Positions 33,952-42,906 of a stretch of DNA of 64,000 bases are shown in pieces. A program made the translations under genes and the position numbers. The DNA is from JBCCEJ01 sp039030335 (lineage in GTDB: Bacteria > Pseudomonadota > Gammaproteobacteria > HK1): NCBI GenBank assembly GCA_039030335.1, contig JBCCEJ010000007.1, forward strand, positions 1 through 64,000, read 5' to 3'. Numbering within the stretch: position 1 is the stretch's first letter; each line of letters opens with the position of its first letter. The notes below the pieces were generated by a model. It had not been told where the DNA came from. It worked only from the letters and a program-made list of their open reading frames with translations, and searched no databases.

Positions 33952-35346
33952 TTAAAAGGCTGCGTTGCGCGGTGTGCGCGGAAACGGAATAACGTCGCGC
34001 ACGTTGCTCATGCCGGTGACGTAGCTGGTCAGCCGTTCCAGTCCCAGGCCGAAGCCTGCATGGGGCACGGTGCCGTAGCGACGAAGATCGCGATACCACC
34101 ACAGATCGTCTGCGCCTTCGGTCTCCGCCATCCGCGCGTCCAGGGCATCGAGGCGCTCTTCACGTTGCGACCCGCCGATGATCTCGCCCACGCCCGGCGC
34201 GAGAACGTCCATCGCGGCGACGGTACGTCCGTCGTCGTTGGCGCGCATGTAGAACGCCTTGATGGCTTTCGGATAATTCATGACGATCACCGGGCGCCCG
34301 ACGTGTTCTTCGGTCAGATACCGTTCGTGCTCCGACTGCAGATCCGCGCCCCAACTGACCGGGAATTCAAATGATTTGCCGGAGCGTTCCAGAATATCCA
34401 CGGCTTCGCCGTAATCCATTCTGACGAACTCTGAATTGACCAGCTGTTCGAGCCGTGAAACAGCGTCTTTATCGATTCGCTGTGCGAAGAACGCCATGTC
34501 GTCCGAACGCTCATCGAGTACCGCCTTGCAAACGTGGCGCAGAAAGTCCTCAGCCAGATCGGCGTTGTCGTTCAGATCGGCAAAGGCGAGTTCCGGCTCG
34601 ACCATCCAGAACTCGGCCAGATGGCGGCTCGTGTTGCTGTTCTCGGCCCGGAATGTCGGCCCGAAGGTATAGACCTTCGTCAGCGCCAGGCAGTAGCACT
34701 CCACGTTGAGCTGTCCGGAGACAGTCAGGAAGCTCTCCTTGCCGAAGAAGTCCTGGTCGAAATCGACCCGACCGTCACGCTGCGGCAGATTGGCCAGGTC
34801 GAGGGTCGAAACGCGGAACATCTCGCCGGCGCCCTCGCAGTCGCTCGCCGTGATGAGTGGGGTGTGCACCCACAGATAACCGTGGTCGTGGAAGTAGCGG
34901 TGAATCGCCTGTGACAATGCGTGCCGGACCCGCGCGACGGCGCCAAACGTGTTCGTCCTGGGACGCAGGTGCGCCACATCGCGCAGGTATTCGAACGTAT
35001 GGCGCTTGGCGGCTACCGGGTAGGTGTCCGGCTCTTCAACCCAGCCGACGACGTCGACCGAAGCCGCCTGAATCTCGAAGGTCTGCCCCTTTCCCTGAGA
35101 TTCCGAGAGCTCGCCGGTCACGGCGATGGCGCATCCGGCTGTCAGCCGCAGGATCTCGCCCTGGTAGTTATCGAGCTCTCCGGGAACCACGCACTGAATG
35201 GCATCGAAGCAGGATCCGTCGCTCAATTGAACGAACGAGAATCCGGCCTTTGAGTCGCGTCGCGTGCGTACCCACCCGCGGACCGTTACAGTCGAACCGG
35301 TAGTGATTCGGCCATTGAGCAGATCGCCAACGCTGGCGGTGATCAT
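33952..35346 (-). CDS. asnS: Asparagine-tRNA ligase
   Basis: A 464-residue class IIb aminoacyl-tRNA synthetase. The N-terminal OB anticodon-binding domain has VTVRGWVRTRRDSKAGFSFV. Motif 2 is TFRAENSNTSRHLAEFWMVE, with the asparaginyl-type EFWMVEPE, and motif 3 is GFGLGLERLTSY. It charges tRNA-Asn with asparagine. Length and all motifs are normal; AGGAG stands before the ATG. Confidence 0.96.
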   Translation of the reverse strand: MITASVGDLLNGRITTGSTVTVRGWVRTRRDSKAGFSFVQLSDGSCFDAIQCVVPGELDNYQGEILRLTAGCAIAVTGELSESQGKGQTFEIQAASVDVVGWVEEPDTYPVAAKRHTFEYLRDVAHLRPRTNTFGAVARVRHALSQAIHRYFHDHGYLWVHTPLITASDCEGAGEMFRVSTLDLANLPQRDGRVDFDQDFFGKESFLTVSGQLNVECYCLALTKVYTFGPTFRAENSNTSRHLAEFWMVEPELAFADLNDNADLAEDFLRHVCKAVLDERSDDMAFFAQRIDKDAVSRLEQLVNSEFVRMDYGEAVDILERSGKSFEFPVSWGADLQSEHERYLTEEHVGRPVIVMNYPKAIKAFYMRANDDGRTVAAMDVLAPGVGEIIGGSQREERLDALDARMAETEGADDLWWYRDLRRYGTVPHAGFGLGLERLTSYVTGMSNVRDVIPFPRTPRNAAF

Positions 35347-35485
35347 GGGCAGGACTCCTGTGGGCAGATTCGGGCGACCGGTTTCCGATAGCTTGGAGTG
35401 GACATCGCAAACACTGTACCGGAGCTGCTGAACGTGGGGGCGACGGGCCGACAGGCAATGCCTCGAGCCGGTGCCCCGGCCTCTC

Positions 35486-35998
35486 TCACTCGAGCTCGCG
35501 CGGCCGCGTGACGCTCGCCTGCGCGCAACAACCCTGACCCAGCGCGTCCCATGCAGAGCCTGATTCCAGGACCGCCACTGCGGCCGTGGTCATCAGTTTG
35601 CCGTTCGCGGTGAGCGCTGGCAGCACCGCACTCAGGTGCATCACGAGGTAGTCGAAGCCGGGGTTGTGGCCGATCAACATCAAGCGCGCCCGCTCGCCAC
35701 CGTGTTCGGCGATGGTGTAGAGAAGGCTCTGGAGCGATGCATCGTAGATCCGTTCGTCCCGGATCAGCGACTCGCACGGCAGCTCGACCTCCGGTTGGAC
35801 GAGTAGCGCCGTTTGCCACGCGCGTTTGGCCGTCGACGTCACCAGAACATCTGGGACCAACGCGTTTTCGCGCAGCCAGCGGCCCATTCGGGCTGCCGCG
35901 CGCTGCCCGCGTGGACGTAGGGGGCGATCGAAATCCCGGACAAACTCCGGCCCCCAGTCCGATTTGCCGTGCCGCATCAGGATCAGGGTTCGCTTCAT
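35486..35998 (-). CDS. sixA: Phosphohistidine phosphatase SixA
   Basis: A 170-residue minimal histidine phosphatase: LILMRHGKSDWG carries the catalytic His, LMLIGHNPGFDYLV the second. SixA removes phosphate from HPt domains or the PTS-Ntr phosphocarrier NPr. The ATG at 35998 gives the canonical MKRTLILMRHG start; a 38-residue upstream extension is unlikely. It is divergent from ppx across about 140 bases, in which TATAAG near 36115 could serve as a ppx -10. Confidence 0.85.
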   Translation of the reverse strand: MKRTLILMRHGKSDWGPEFVRDFDRPLRPRGQRAAARMGRWLRENALVPDVLVTSTAKRAWQTALLVQPEVELPCESLIRDERIYDASLQSLLYTIAEHGGERARLMLIGHNPGFDYLVMHLSAVLPALTANGKLMTTAAVAVLESGSAWDALGQGCCAQASVTRPRELE

Positions 35999-36136
35999 AA
36001 CCGCTACCTTCGGCCGAAGTTGAGAAGAGAACAGGGCCGACGGGAAGTGCACCGGAGTTCGGCAGCTTCGACGGCCCGCTGCTGGTGAGCCCGGCCGGGG
36101 AACGACGAGCATTGCTATAAGATAAGCGTTGTCAAC

Positions 36137-37675
36137 ATGAGAGTGTCAACAGCGTCGGTTGAAGCGGGTCAGTCAATGCGCAACGAGGTTCCGGGATCTG
36201 TCGCTGCGATCGATCTCGGATCGAACAGTTTCCATATGGTGGTCGGCCGCGGTGTCGGTGGCCGGATTCGCGTGGTCGACCGGATCAAGGAGATGGTCCA
36301 GCTGGCGGCCGGACTGAACGATGACAACGAGCTCGATGCGGCTGCGCAGGAGCGTGCGCTGGCGACGCTGACGCGCTTTGGCCAGCGGCTGCGGAACTTT
36401 CCACGCGAAGGCGTTCGTGCGGTGGGCACGAATACACTGCGTAAAGCGCACAATTCCGACGCGTTTCTACGCCGCGCAGAGGATGCGCTCGGTTTCCGGA
36501 TCGAGATTATCGCCGGGCGGGAAGAAGCGCGGCTCATCTACCTGGGTGTGGCGCACAACAGTGCGGAGGTGGCCGAGCAGCGGCTGGTCGTCGATATCGG
36601 CGGCGGTAGCACCGAGTGCATCATCGGCCGGCGCTTTACCCCGGTCATGATGGAGAGCCTCTACATGGGTTGTGTCGAGACCAGTCGGCGGCACTTTCCC
36701 GACGGCACCATCACTGAGGCGCGGATGCGCGATGCGCAACTGCACGCCGCGCAGGAACTGGAGACCATCCAGATCCCCTACCGCCGAGTCGGCTGGGGGC
36801 ATGTCCTCGGCGCCTCAGGCTCCATCCTGGCAGCGCGCGACGCCGTGCGGGCACGGGGGTGGAGCGATGATGGCATTACCCGCGCGTCCCTGAACCGGCT
36901 GCGCACCGAGTTGGTCGCGCGCGGGCACAGCGCGAATCTGGACGGCCTTGGCAACATGCATGAGCGCCGCGCCACTGTGTTCGCCGGTGGGGTCGCTATC
37001 CTCTCAGCGGTGTTCGATGCGCTCGATATCGATCGGATGCACGCATCGGATGGCGCGCTTCGGGAAGGCTTGCTGTACGACCTGGAAGGCCGGTTCACCC
37101 ACGCGGATATGCGTGACGACACGATCGCCGAGTTGATGCGTCACTATCACGTCGATGTAGAGCAGGCGAGCCGGGTAGAGCGCACCGCACTCAATCTTCG
37201 GGCCCAGGTGGCGAAAGCCTGGAGCTTGCAGAACGACATGTTGGGCACTTTGCTGGCGTGGGCATCTCAGCTACACGAGATCGGCGTGTTCGTTGCACAT
37301 AACCAGTACCACAAACACGGCGCCTACCTCATCACGCATGGCGACCTCGCCGGGTTCTCGCGGCGTGAACAGAGTCTGATGGGGGCATTGGTGCGGCTGC
37401 ACCGGCGCAAGTTCGCACTCGGTGTTCTCGGCGAATTCGATGATCGTCTGCGCGCCCGGATCGCGCGGCTGGCAGCACTATTGAGAGTCGCGGTGGTACT
37501 CCACCGTAGTCGCGAGGACGCGCCGGTACCGCTCGCGAACGCCGATCCCGACAGCCAGAAGCTGACGCTCGAGTTTCCCGAGCGCTGGCTGGATGAGCAT
37601 CCGCTGACGCGCGCCGACCTGGATCAGGAGGCAGCCTTCATGCGCGCGCAGGGCTTCACACTGCGGTTCAGCTGA
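36137..37675 (+). CDS. ppx: Exopolyphosphatase (Ppx/GppA)
   Basis: A 512-residue ASKHA-fold phosphatase releasing phosphate from polyphosphate ends, or acting on pppGpp. Motifs: AAIDLGSNSFHMVVGR, the catalytic Glu in IAGREEARLIYLGV, VVDIGGGSTECIIG, and a C-terminal HD-like helical domain (LHEIGVFVAHNQYHKHGAYL). An alternative ATG at 36176 would remove 13 residues without loss of motifs. It converges with ppk1, 13 bases away, and shares one hairpin with it. The polyphosphate synthesis/degradation pair is therefore encoded tail to tail. Confidence 0.92.
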   Translation: MRVSTASVEAGQSMRNEVPGSVAAIDLGSNSFHMVVGRGVGGRIRVVDRIKEMVQLAAGLNDDNELDAAAQERALATLTRFGQRLRNFPREGVRAVGTNTLRKAHNSDAFLRRAEDALGFRIEIIAGREEARLIYLGVAHNSAEVAEQRLVVDIGGGSTECIIGRRFTPVMMESLYMGCVETSRRHFPDGTITEARMRDAQLHAAQELETIQIPYRRVGWGHVLGASGSILAARDAVRARGWSDDGITRASLNRLRTELVARGHSANLDGLGNMHERRATVFAGGVAILSAVFDALDIDRMHASDGALREGLLYDLEGRFTHADMRDDTIAELMRHYHVDVEQASRVERTALNLRAQVAKAWSLQNDMLGTLLAWASQLHEIGVFVAHNQYHKHGAYLITHGDLAGFSRREQSLMGALVRLHRRKFALGVLGEFDDRLRARIARLAALLRVAVVLHRSREDAPVPLANADPDSQKLTLEFPERWLDEHPLTRADLDQEAAFMRAQGFTLRFS

Positions 37676-37696
37676 CCAGGGCCGCTGGTCAGCTGA
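37668..37696. terminator. Shared hairpin over both ppx and ppk1 stop codons
   Basis: A perfect 12-bp inverted repeat (37668-37679 with 37685-37696) closes over a 5-nt GGCCG loop. The ppx TGA (37673-37675) and the ppk1 stop (37689-37691) are symmetric elements of the stem; each gene ends AGC TGA. No T-tract follows in either direction, so bidirectional pausing or transcript-end protection is as likely as intrinsic termination. Confidence 0.6.
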
Positions 37697-39809
37697 GTTC
37701 CGTAACCAGCGTTTGCTGGGCCGAGAACGGCTCATCCGCATCGGGTGAAAGCCGCACGTAGGAGCCATCTGCGCGCATTTCCCAAGCCTCGGTGTTGTCC
37801 CTCAGGTACGCCATCAAGCCGTGCTCGATAACCCGTTTGCGCAGCCGTTTCTCCGGGATCGGAAAGCAGGTCTCGACGCGCAGGTGTAAGTTGCGATCCA
37901 TCCAGTCGGCGCTCGCACAGAAGACCTGCGGATCCTTGTTGTTCTCGAAATAGAAGATGCGCGTGTGTTCCAGGAAACGCCCGACTATCGAACGGACCCG
38001 AATGGTCTCCGACACGCCCGGAATGCCTGGTCGCAGACAGCACGCGCCGCGGATGATCAAATCGATCTGCACGCCCGCCTGCGAGGCCCGGTATAGCGCC
38101 TCGATGACTTCGCGCTCGGTCAGCGCGTTCATCTTCGCGATGATCCGGGCGGGCTTGCCAGCGCGGGCATGGTCAGCCTCGCGGGCGATATGCTGCAGCA
38201 TCGCTTTGTGCAGCGTAAACGGTGACTGCAGCAGCTTCTTCAGCTTGCTCATCTTGCCGAGCCCGGTCAGCTGCTGAAACAGCTTATGTACGTCTTGCGT
38301 GATCTCGACATCGCAGGTCAGCAAACCGAAGTCGGTGTACAGGCGTGCTGTAGAGGCGTGATAGTTGCCCGTCCCCAGATGGGCGTAGCGGCGCAGCTCG
38401 CCCGCTTCACGCCGGATGACGAGCAGCATCTTGGCGTGAGTCTTGTAACCGACTACGCCGTAGGCAACGTGCGCGCCCGCAGCGTGCAGACGGTTCGCCA
38501 GGTCGATGTTCGCTTCTTCGTCGAATCGCGCACGCAGCTCGATGATCACGGTGACCTCCTTGCCGCCGCGCGCCGCGTCGACCAGGGCGTCGACAATTAC
38601 GGAGTTCGGGCCGGTTCGGTAAAGCGTCTGTTTGATCGCCAGCACGTTGTCGTCGGCCGCTGCCTGTCGCAGCAGTTCGACGACTGGGGAAAAACTCTCA
38701 TACGGATGATGCAGCAGCAGATCACCGGCGCGAATCGTCTCGAAGATGTTGCTGCTGCGTCCCAGTCGCCCGGGCATACCCGGTGTAAATGGCGGATGCT
38801 TCAAGTCGGGACGATTGAGCATCCGGTAGATGGCCTGGAGTCGGCCGAGGTTGACCGGACCGTTGACCTGGTACACCTCATCGTCGCTGAGACTGAACTG
38901 CTGGCGCAGGAATTCCCGCAGCTCGGCCGGCATCTTTTCGTCGACCTCGAGCCTCACTTCTTCCCCGAAACGACGCTCCGGCAATTCACCTTCGAGCGCG
39001 CGCATGAGGTCTTCGACTTCCTCGTCATCGAGCAGCAGGTCCGCGTCCCGCGTCACCCGGAACTGGTAGCAGCCGGTGATCTCCATGCCGGGAAACAGGT
39101 CGCTTACATGGGCATGAATCACCGACGACAAAAACACCAGATCCTTACGGCTTTGCCGCGGATCCTCGTCCGGCAGCATCATCAGTCGGGGCAGTGAACG
39201 CGGCACCTGCACGATCGCGCGGTCGATCGCGCGGCCGAATGCGTCCTTGCCCGACAGCGTGACGATGAAGTTGAGGTTCTTGTTCAGCACCATGGGAAAC
39301 GGATGTGCCGGATCCAGGCCCATTGGTGTCAGCAGGGCGAGCACCTCTTCATCGAAGTAGCGCTTGATCCATTCGGCCTGCGCAGCACTCCACTGCTCTC
39401 GCCGCAGGAAACGCACCCCCGCGCTTTCCAGACTCGGGAGCAGCTCCTCGTTCAGCAGCAGGTACTGGCGCGCGACCAGCTCGTGCGCCGCCTCGCTGAT
39501 ATGCGCGAGGATCTGAGTAGCACTCAGCCCGTCCGGGTCCGGACGGGCTGAGCCGAATTCGGCGCGCTTTTTCACGCCGGACACGCGCACTTCGAAATAC
39601 TCGTCGAGATTGCTGCAGCAGATGCAGAGGAATAACACCCGCTCCAGCAGCGGCGTGTCGGGGTCCAGCGCGTGCTCCAGCACGCGGCGATTGAATTCGA
39701 GCAGCGACAGGTCGCGGTTGACAAAGTGTTCGGGAGCGCCCGCGTCCGGCTGTGCGCCGCCCGCGTCGCCGGCCGGCTGAAGAATCTCTGACTGGTTGGC
39801 TGCGTTCAT
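37689..39809 (-). CDS. ppk1: Polyphosphate kinase 1
   Basis: A 706-residue enzyme that polymerises the gamma phosphate of ATP into polyphosphate. Visible are NRDLSLLEFNRRVLEHA, PYESFSPVVELLRQAA, the autophosphorylated His region GYKTHAKMLLVIRRE, and the second catalytic His region YFENNKDPQVFCASADWMDR. The length is normal. It is convergent with ppx and divergent from the MmgE/PrpD gene. Confidence 0.95.
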   Translation of the reverse strand: MNAANQSEILQPAGDAGGAQPDAGAPEHFVNRDLSLLEFNRRVLEHALDPDTPLLERVLFLCICCSNLDEYFEVRVSGVKKRAEFGSARPDPDGLSATQILAHISEAAHELVARQYLLLNEELLPSLESAGVRFLRREQWSAAQAEWIKRYFDEEVLALLTPMGLDPAHPFPMVLNKNLNFIVTLSGKDAFGRAIDRAIVQVPRSLPRLMMLPDEDPRQSRKDLVFLSSVIHAHVSDLFPGMEITGCYQFRVTRDADLLLDDEEVEDLMRALEGELPERRFGEEVRLEVDEKMPAELREFLRQQFSLSDDEVYQVNGPVNLGRLQAIYRMLNRPDLKHPPFTPGMPGRLGRSSNIFETIRAGDLLLHHPYESFSPVVELLRQAAADDNVLAIKQTLYRTGPNSVIVDALVDAARGGKEVTVIIELRARFDEEANIDLANRLHAAGAHVAYGVVGYKTHAKMLLVIRREAGELRRYAHLGTGNYHASTARLYTDFGLLTCDVEITQDVHKLFQQLTGLGKMSKLKKLLQSPFTLHKAMLQHIAREADHARAGKPARIIAKMNALTEREVIEALYRASQAGVQIDLIIRGACCLRPGIPGVSETIRVRSIVGRFLEHTRIFYFENNKDPQVFCASADWMDRNLHLRVETCFPIPEKRLRKRVIEHGLMAYLRDNTEAWEMRADGSYVRLSPDADEPFSAQQTLVTELS

Positions 39810-39912
39810 CGATCTGGCGATTTGCGGTACACCGCCGAAGCTACCGTGCTGGTGATGTTACTGTTGAGTTTAGACTGCGCTCGACAGTCTGTTACGCGAG
39901 GATGTCAGGAAC

Positions 39913-41298
39913 ATGTCAGAACAAACCGCGCCCGATACCCGGGCAGTCGAAACCGTGGACGCGTCTGGTCTGACGCTCGCAATCGCCAACTGGTCGGCCG
40001 GGCGCAGCGATGGCGACATCGAGCCCGAAGCGCTGATGTTTGCCCGCCATTGTCTGCTTGATTTTTTGGGCGTCGGGTTTGCTGGCGCCGACGAGGACGG
40101 GGTGGCGATGTTGCGCACCGAACTCGCCGGGGGCGACGCGCTGGCTGCTGGCCCCAGCACGGTCGTTGGACGCCAAGGTCAGGCTCGTCCGCTCGATGCG
40201 GCCCTGATCAATGGCACGGCTGCCCACGCGCTCGACTTCGACGACGTGCATTTCGACATTCCCGGTCACCCGACCGTCGCCGTTCTGCCCGCCGTACTGG
40301 CCGCGGCGGAGCAAGATGGTGCGACGCTCGGGCAGGTGCTGGCTGCGTTGGTCACAGGCGTGGAAGTAGCCTGCGCCGTTGGGCGCTTCATGACTCATAC
40401 GCACTACCGGCAAGGGTGGCATGGAACTGGCACCGTCGGCGCGCTGGGTGCGGCGGCCGGGGTGGCGCGGCTTCGCGGTCTCGACGCTGACGCCACCGCA
40501 CGGGCGCTGGGGCTCACAATCAGTCAATGCGGCGGACTCAAGTCGATGTTCGGCACCATGTGCAAACCGATGCACGCGGGGCGCGCGGCCTACAACGGCC
40601 TGCTCTCGGCGGCTCTCGCGGCACGCGGCTTCACGGCGCGCACCGATATGCTCGAATGCGATCAGGGTTTTGCTGCCGCGTTCGCCGGCACGCCAAATCC
40701 CGCCGCGGCGCTGAACGGACTTGGCGGCGACAGCGCCATCCGTGGTGTGCTGTTCAAATATCACGCCGCCTGCTACGGCACGCACGCCTGCATCGACGCG
40801 ATGTTGAAAGCCCGCAACGAGCTGGGTTTGCAGGCCGAGCAGGTCGAGCGCATCGATTTAACCGTGCCTGAAGAGAATCTGCGCATCTGTGACATCAAGC
40901 AGCCGTCGACAGGCCTGGAAGCGAAATTCAGCATGACGATGACCTCAGCGATGGCGCTCTCGGGTGTCGCGACCGGGGACGTCGACAGCTACAGCGAAGC
41001 GACCTGCCGCCGGGCCGATGTCGTCTCGATCCGAGAGCGCGTCAACGTCGTTCCAGACCCAGCCCAGTTCAAGGCCGTCGCGACGGCCTCCATTCACATG
41101 CTGGACGGTGTCGTGCACCGGACCGAAGCGAATGTCGGCATCGCCGAGACCGACCTCGATCATCAGCAGCGGCGTCTGACCGAGAAGTTCTCGCTGCTGG
41201 CTGCCCCGGTCATTGGCGATGCGGCTGAAATCGTCTCGGCCGAGGTGCTCGAAGGCGACGCGGGTCTGCCCATCGCGACGGTGATGGCGAGGTGTTGA
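39913..41298 (+). CDS. MmgE/PrpD family protein
   Basis: A 461-residue protein of the 2-methylcitrate dehydratase/cis-aconitate decarboxylase superfamily. Marks: ALINGTAAHALDFDDVHFD, HPTVAVLPAVLAAAEQ, GWHGTGTVGALGAAAGVARL, and KPMHAGRAAYNGLLSA. No methylcitrate-cycle genes are nearby, so PrpD activity is not claimed; it is likely a hydratase or decarboxylase of a carboxylic acid. CAGGA precedes the ATG. It is convergent with the YceI-like gene, 20 bases apart. Confidence 0.82.
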   Translation: MSEQTAPDTRAVETVDASGLTLAIANWSAGRSDGDIEPEALMFARHCLLDFLGVGFAGADEDGVAMLRTELAGGDALAAGPSTVVGRQGQARPLDAALINGTAAHALDFDDVHFDIPGHPTVAVLPAVLAAAEQDGATLGQVLAALVTGVEVACAVGRFMTHTHYRQGWHGTGTVGALGAAAGVARLRGLDADATARALGLTISQCGGLKSMFGTMCKPMHAGRAAYNGLLSAALAARGFTARTDMLECDQGFAAAFAGTPNPAAALNGLGGDSAIRGVLFKYHAACYGTHACIDAMLKARNELGLQAEQVERIDLTVPEENLRICDIKQPSTGLEAKFSMTMTSAMALSGVATGDVDSYSEATCRRADVVSIRERVNVVPDPAQFKAVATASIHMLDGVVHRTEANVGIAETDLDHQQRRLTEKFSLLAAPVIGDAAEIVSAEVLEGDAGLPIATVMARC

Positions 41299-41318
41299 GG
41301 GGCTGACGGCGGGGTTGC

Positions 41319-42074
41319 TCAGCTCTCTTCAGGGCGTGCCAGCAGGTCGAAGCTGACGTCTACGTCGTCGAGCACGGTCAACGCGCCAAGCAAGACGCTA
41401 AATGGCGTGATTCCGAAGGCCTGCTGGGACAGCCGCGTTCGCCCTTGGATGCGCAGTCCCCGGCTGGTGCGCACGACTTCAGCAGGTACGTTCAGGGTCA
41501 ACGTCTTCCCGTGGACGGTCGCGTTTAGCCGCAGGTTCACCTGCTGCTTGGCGCCGTTTCGGGTTGCCGCTACGACCTCTCCAACGATGCGCGCTCGAGG
41601 AAAACGGTCGGCATCCAGACCGTCCGCGCCCAGCATGTTGGTCCGGGTGGCCGCAATGTCGTCCGGGCTGGGTCGACTGCTGAACTCGGGCCCGGCGGCC
41701 GCGCGCTCGGCCGCGTCGTCGACCACCATCTCGTCGAGGTCGATCGAGAATTCGAAGCGTGAGCCGGAAAGGCCGGGCCGTGCTGCGACCCGGCCGCCGG
41801 CGGGCACTGCTGTGATGACATGGTTGTGCCCGAACTTGGCCAGTTTGCCGCCGCGGTAGGTATAGATGCGTACAACGCTGGCATCCCGGTCAATCGCCAG
41901 CAGCGTTTCGCCGGCGATCGCCGTCAATTGCGGGGTGTCAGGGGCCTGCTCGGCACGGCCATTCTGTGACGTCGATTCCACGCCAGTGCAGGCTGCCAGA
42001 CCAATGGCCAGCGCACCGGCCAGAAGGAGCTGGACCAGCGTGTAACGGTGGGTGCCGTGCTGCGGCCTTGTCAT
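41319..42074 (-). CDS. YceI-like lipoprotein
   Basis: A 251-residue protein with a lipoprotein signal; the lipobox LAAC places the lipid on C29. The mature part resembles the YceI lipocalin-like domain: KFGHNHVITAVPAGGRV, FEFSIDLDEMVVDD, NMLGADGLDADRFPRARI, LNATVHGKTLTLNVP. YceI proteins bind isoprenoids or amphiphiles in the periplasm. It lies 13 bases after ubiX on the same strand, possibly an operon linking prenyl chemistry with an isoprenoid binder, which is inference only. Confidence 0.72.
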   Translation of the reverse strand: MTRPQHGTHRYTLVQLLLAGALAIGLAACTGVESTSQNGRAEQAPDTPQLTAIAGETLLAIDRDASVVRIYTYRGGKLAKFGHNHVITAVPAGGRVAARPGLSGSRFEFSIDLDEMVVDDAAERAAAGPEFSSRPSPDDIAATRTNMLGADGLDADRFPRARIVGEVVAATRNGAKQQVNLRLNATVHGKTLTLNVPAEVVRTSRGLRIQGRTRLSQQAFGITPFSVLLGALTVLDDVDVSFDLLARPEES

Positions 42075-42087
42075 CGTCTGCGCTCAG

Positions 42088-42687
42088 TCACTTGCGGTCT
42101 CTGGGTGTCGTCGCGAGATCCTCACCCCACCGCCGTACCGACTCTGTGTCGATATCGAATAGGTCCAGGGCCCGCCCGACCGTCTGCCGCAGCATGTCTT
42201 CAAGCGAGCCAGGGCGTGCGTAGAACGCCGGTACCGGCGGCATGATCACGGCACCCATCTCGGACAGCGCCAGCATCGTGCGCAAGTGACCGGTATGCAG
42301 CGGCGTCTCGCGCACCATCAGCACGAGGCGCCGGCGTTCTTTCAACACCACGTCTGCTGCGCGGGTCAGCAGCGTCGTCGTTACGCCGCTCGCGATCTCC
42401 GACATGGTCCGAACGGAGCAGGGTGCGATCAGCATGCCGAGCGTCTTGAAGGATCCCGATGAGATGGACGCACCAATATCACCGATCGGGTAACTCACGT
42501 CGGCCAGGTCGCGCAGATCCGACCCGCGTCGGTCGGTTTCATAAGCCAGCGTCAATTCGGCGGCTTTAGACATGACCAGGTGGGTTTCAACGGTCGTCTC
42601 CTGGAGGGCTTCAAGCGTCCGCACGCCGTAGATAACACCCGATGCACCGCTGACGCCGACGATCAGTCTGGAAGGAGGTGGTTGCAT
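42088..42687 (-). CDS. ubiX: Flavin prenyltransferase UbiX
   Basis: A 199-residue flavoprotein-fold enzyme that attaches dimethylallyl to FMN, making the prFMN cofactor of UbiD-type decarboxylases. Motifs: LIVGVSGASGVIYGVRTLEAL, APCSVRTMSEIASGVTTTLL, ERRRLVLMVRETPLHTGHL, and PPVPAFYARPGSLEDM. The start is ATG at 42687, directly after an in-frame GTG. No ubiD lies in the window. A hairpin-capable repeat CCGGCA/TGCCGG occurs upstream at 42706-42725. Confidence 0.9.
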   Translation of the reverse strand: MQPPPSRLIVGVSGASGVIYGVRTLEALQETTVETHLVMSKAAELTLAYETDRRGSDLRDLADVSYPIGDIGASISSGSFKTLGMLIAPCSVRTMSEIASGVTTTLLTRAADVVLKERRRLVLMVRETPLHTGHLRTMLALSEMGAVIMPPVPAFYARPGSLEDMLRQTVGRALDLFDIDTESVRRWGEDLATTPRDRK

Positions 42688-42849
42688 CACGTATTGCTCT
42701 CTCAGCCGGCAAGCAGGACTGCCGGAGTACCACGCCGCCGCCCTTTGGACATCAGGTGGCGTCGACCGCGCCGGGCCTCAAGGGACGCCACAGTCCGGAA
42801 ACGCAAGCACAAAAAGGTATGGAAGTGCACGTGAACGCATCTTTCTGTC

Positions 42850-42864
42850 ATATACTGAGGATAT
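42850..42864. promoter_or_regulatory. Nac/LysR-type site ATA-N9-TAT over a -10 element
   Basis: ATA (42850-42852) and TAT (42862-42864) are spaced by nine bases, the consensus of Nac-type LysR regulators. A near-consensus -10, TATACT (42851-42856), lies inside it, about 50 bp before the start of the LysR gene. No good -35 is seen. The arrangement fits autorepression. Confidence 0.45.
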
Positions 42865-42906
42865 CGCTGACGGTTTGCCGAGTCTGGAAAGCATTGGGGA
42901 GCATGC

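Noticed and set aside
38286..39197. 303-residue open frame antisense to ppk1
   Set aside because: It is opposite a fully conserved enzyme, with no recognisable domain.
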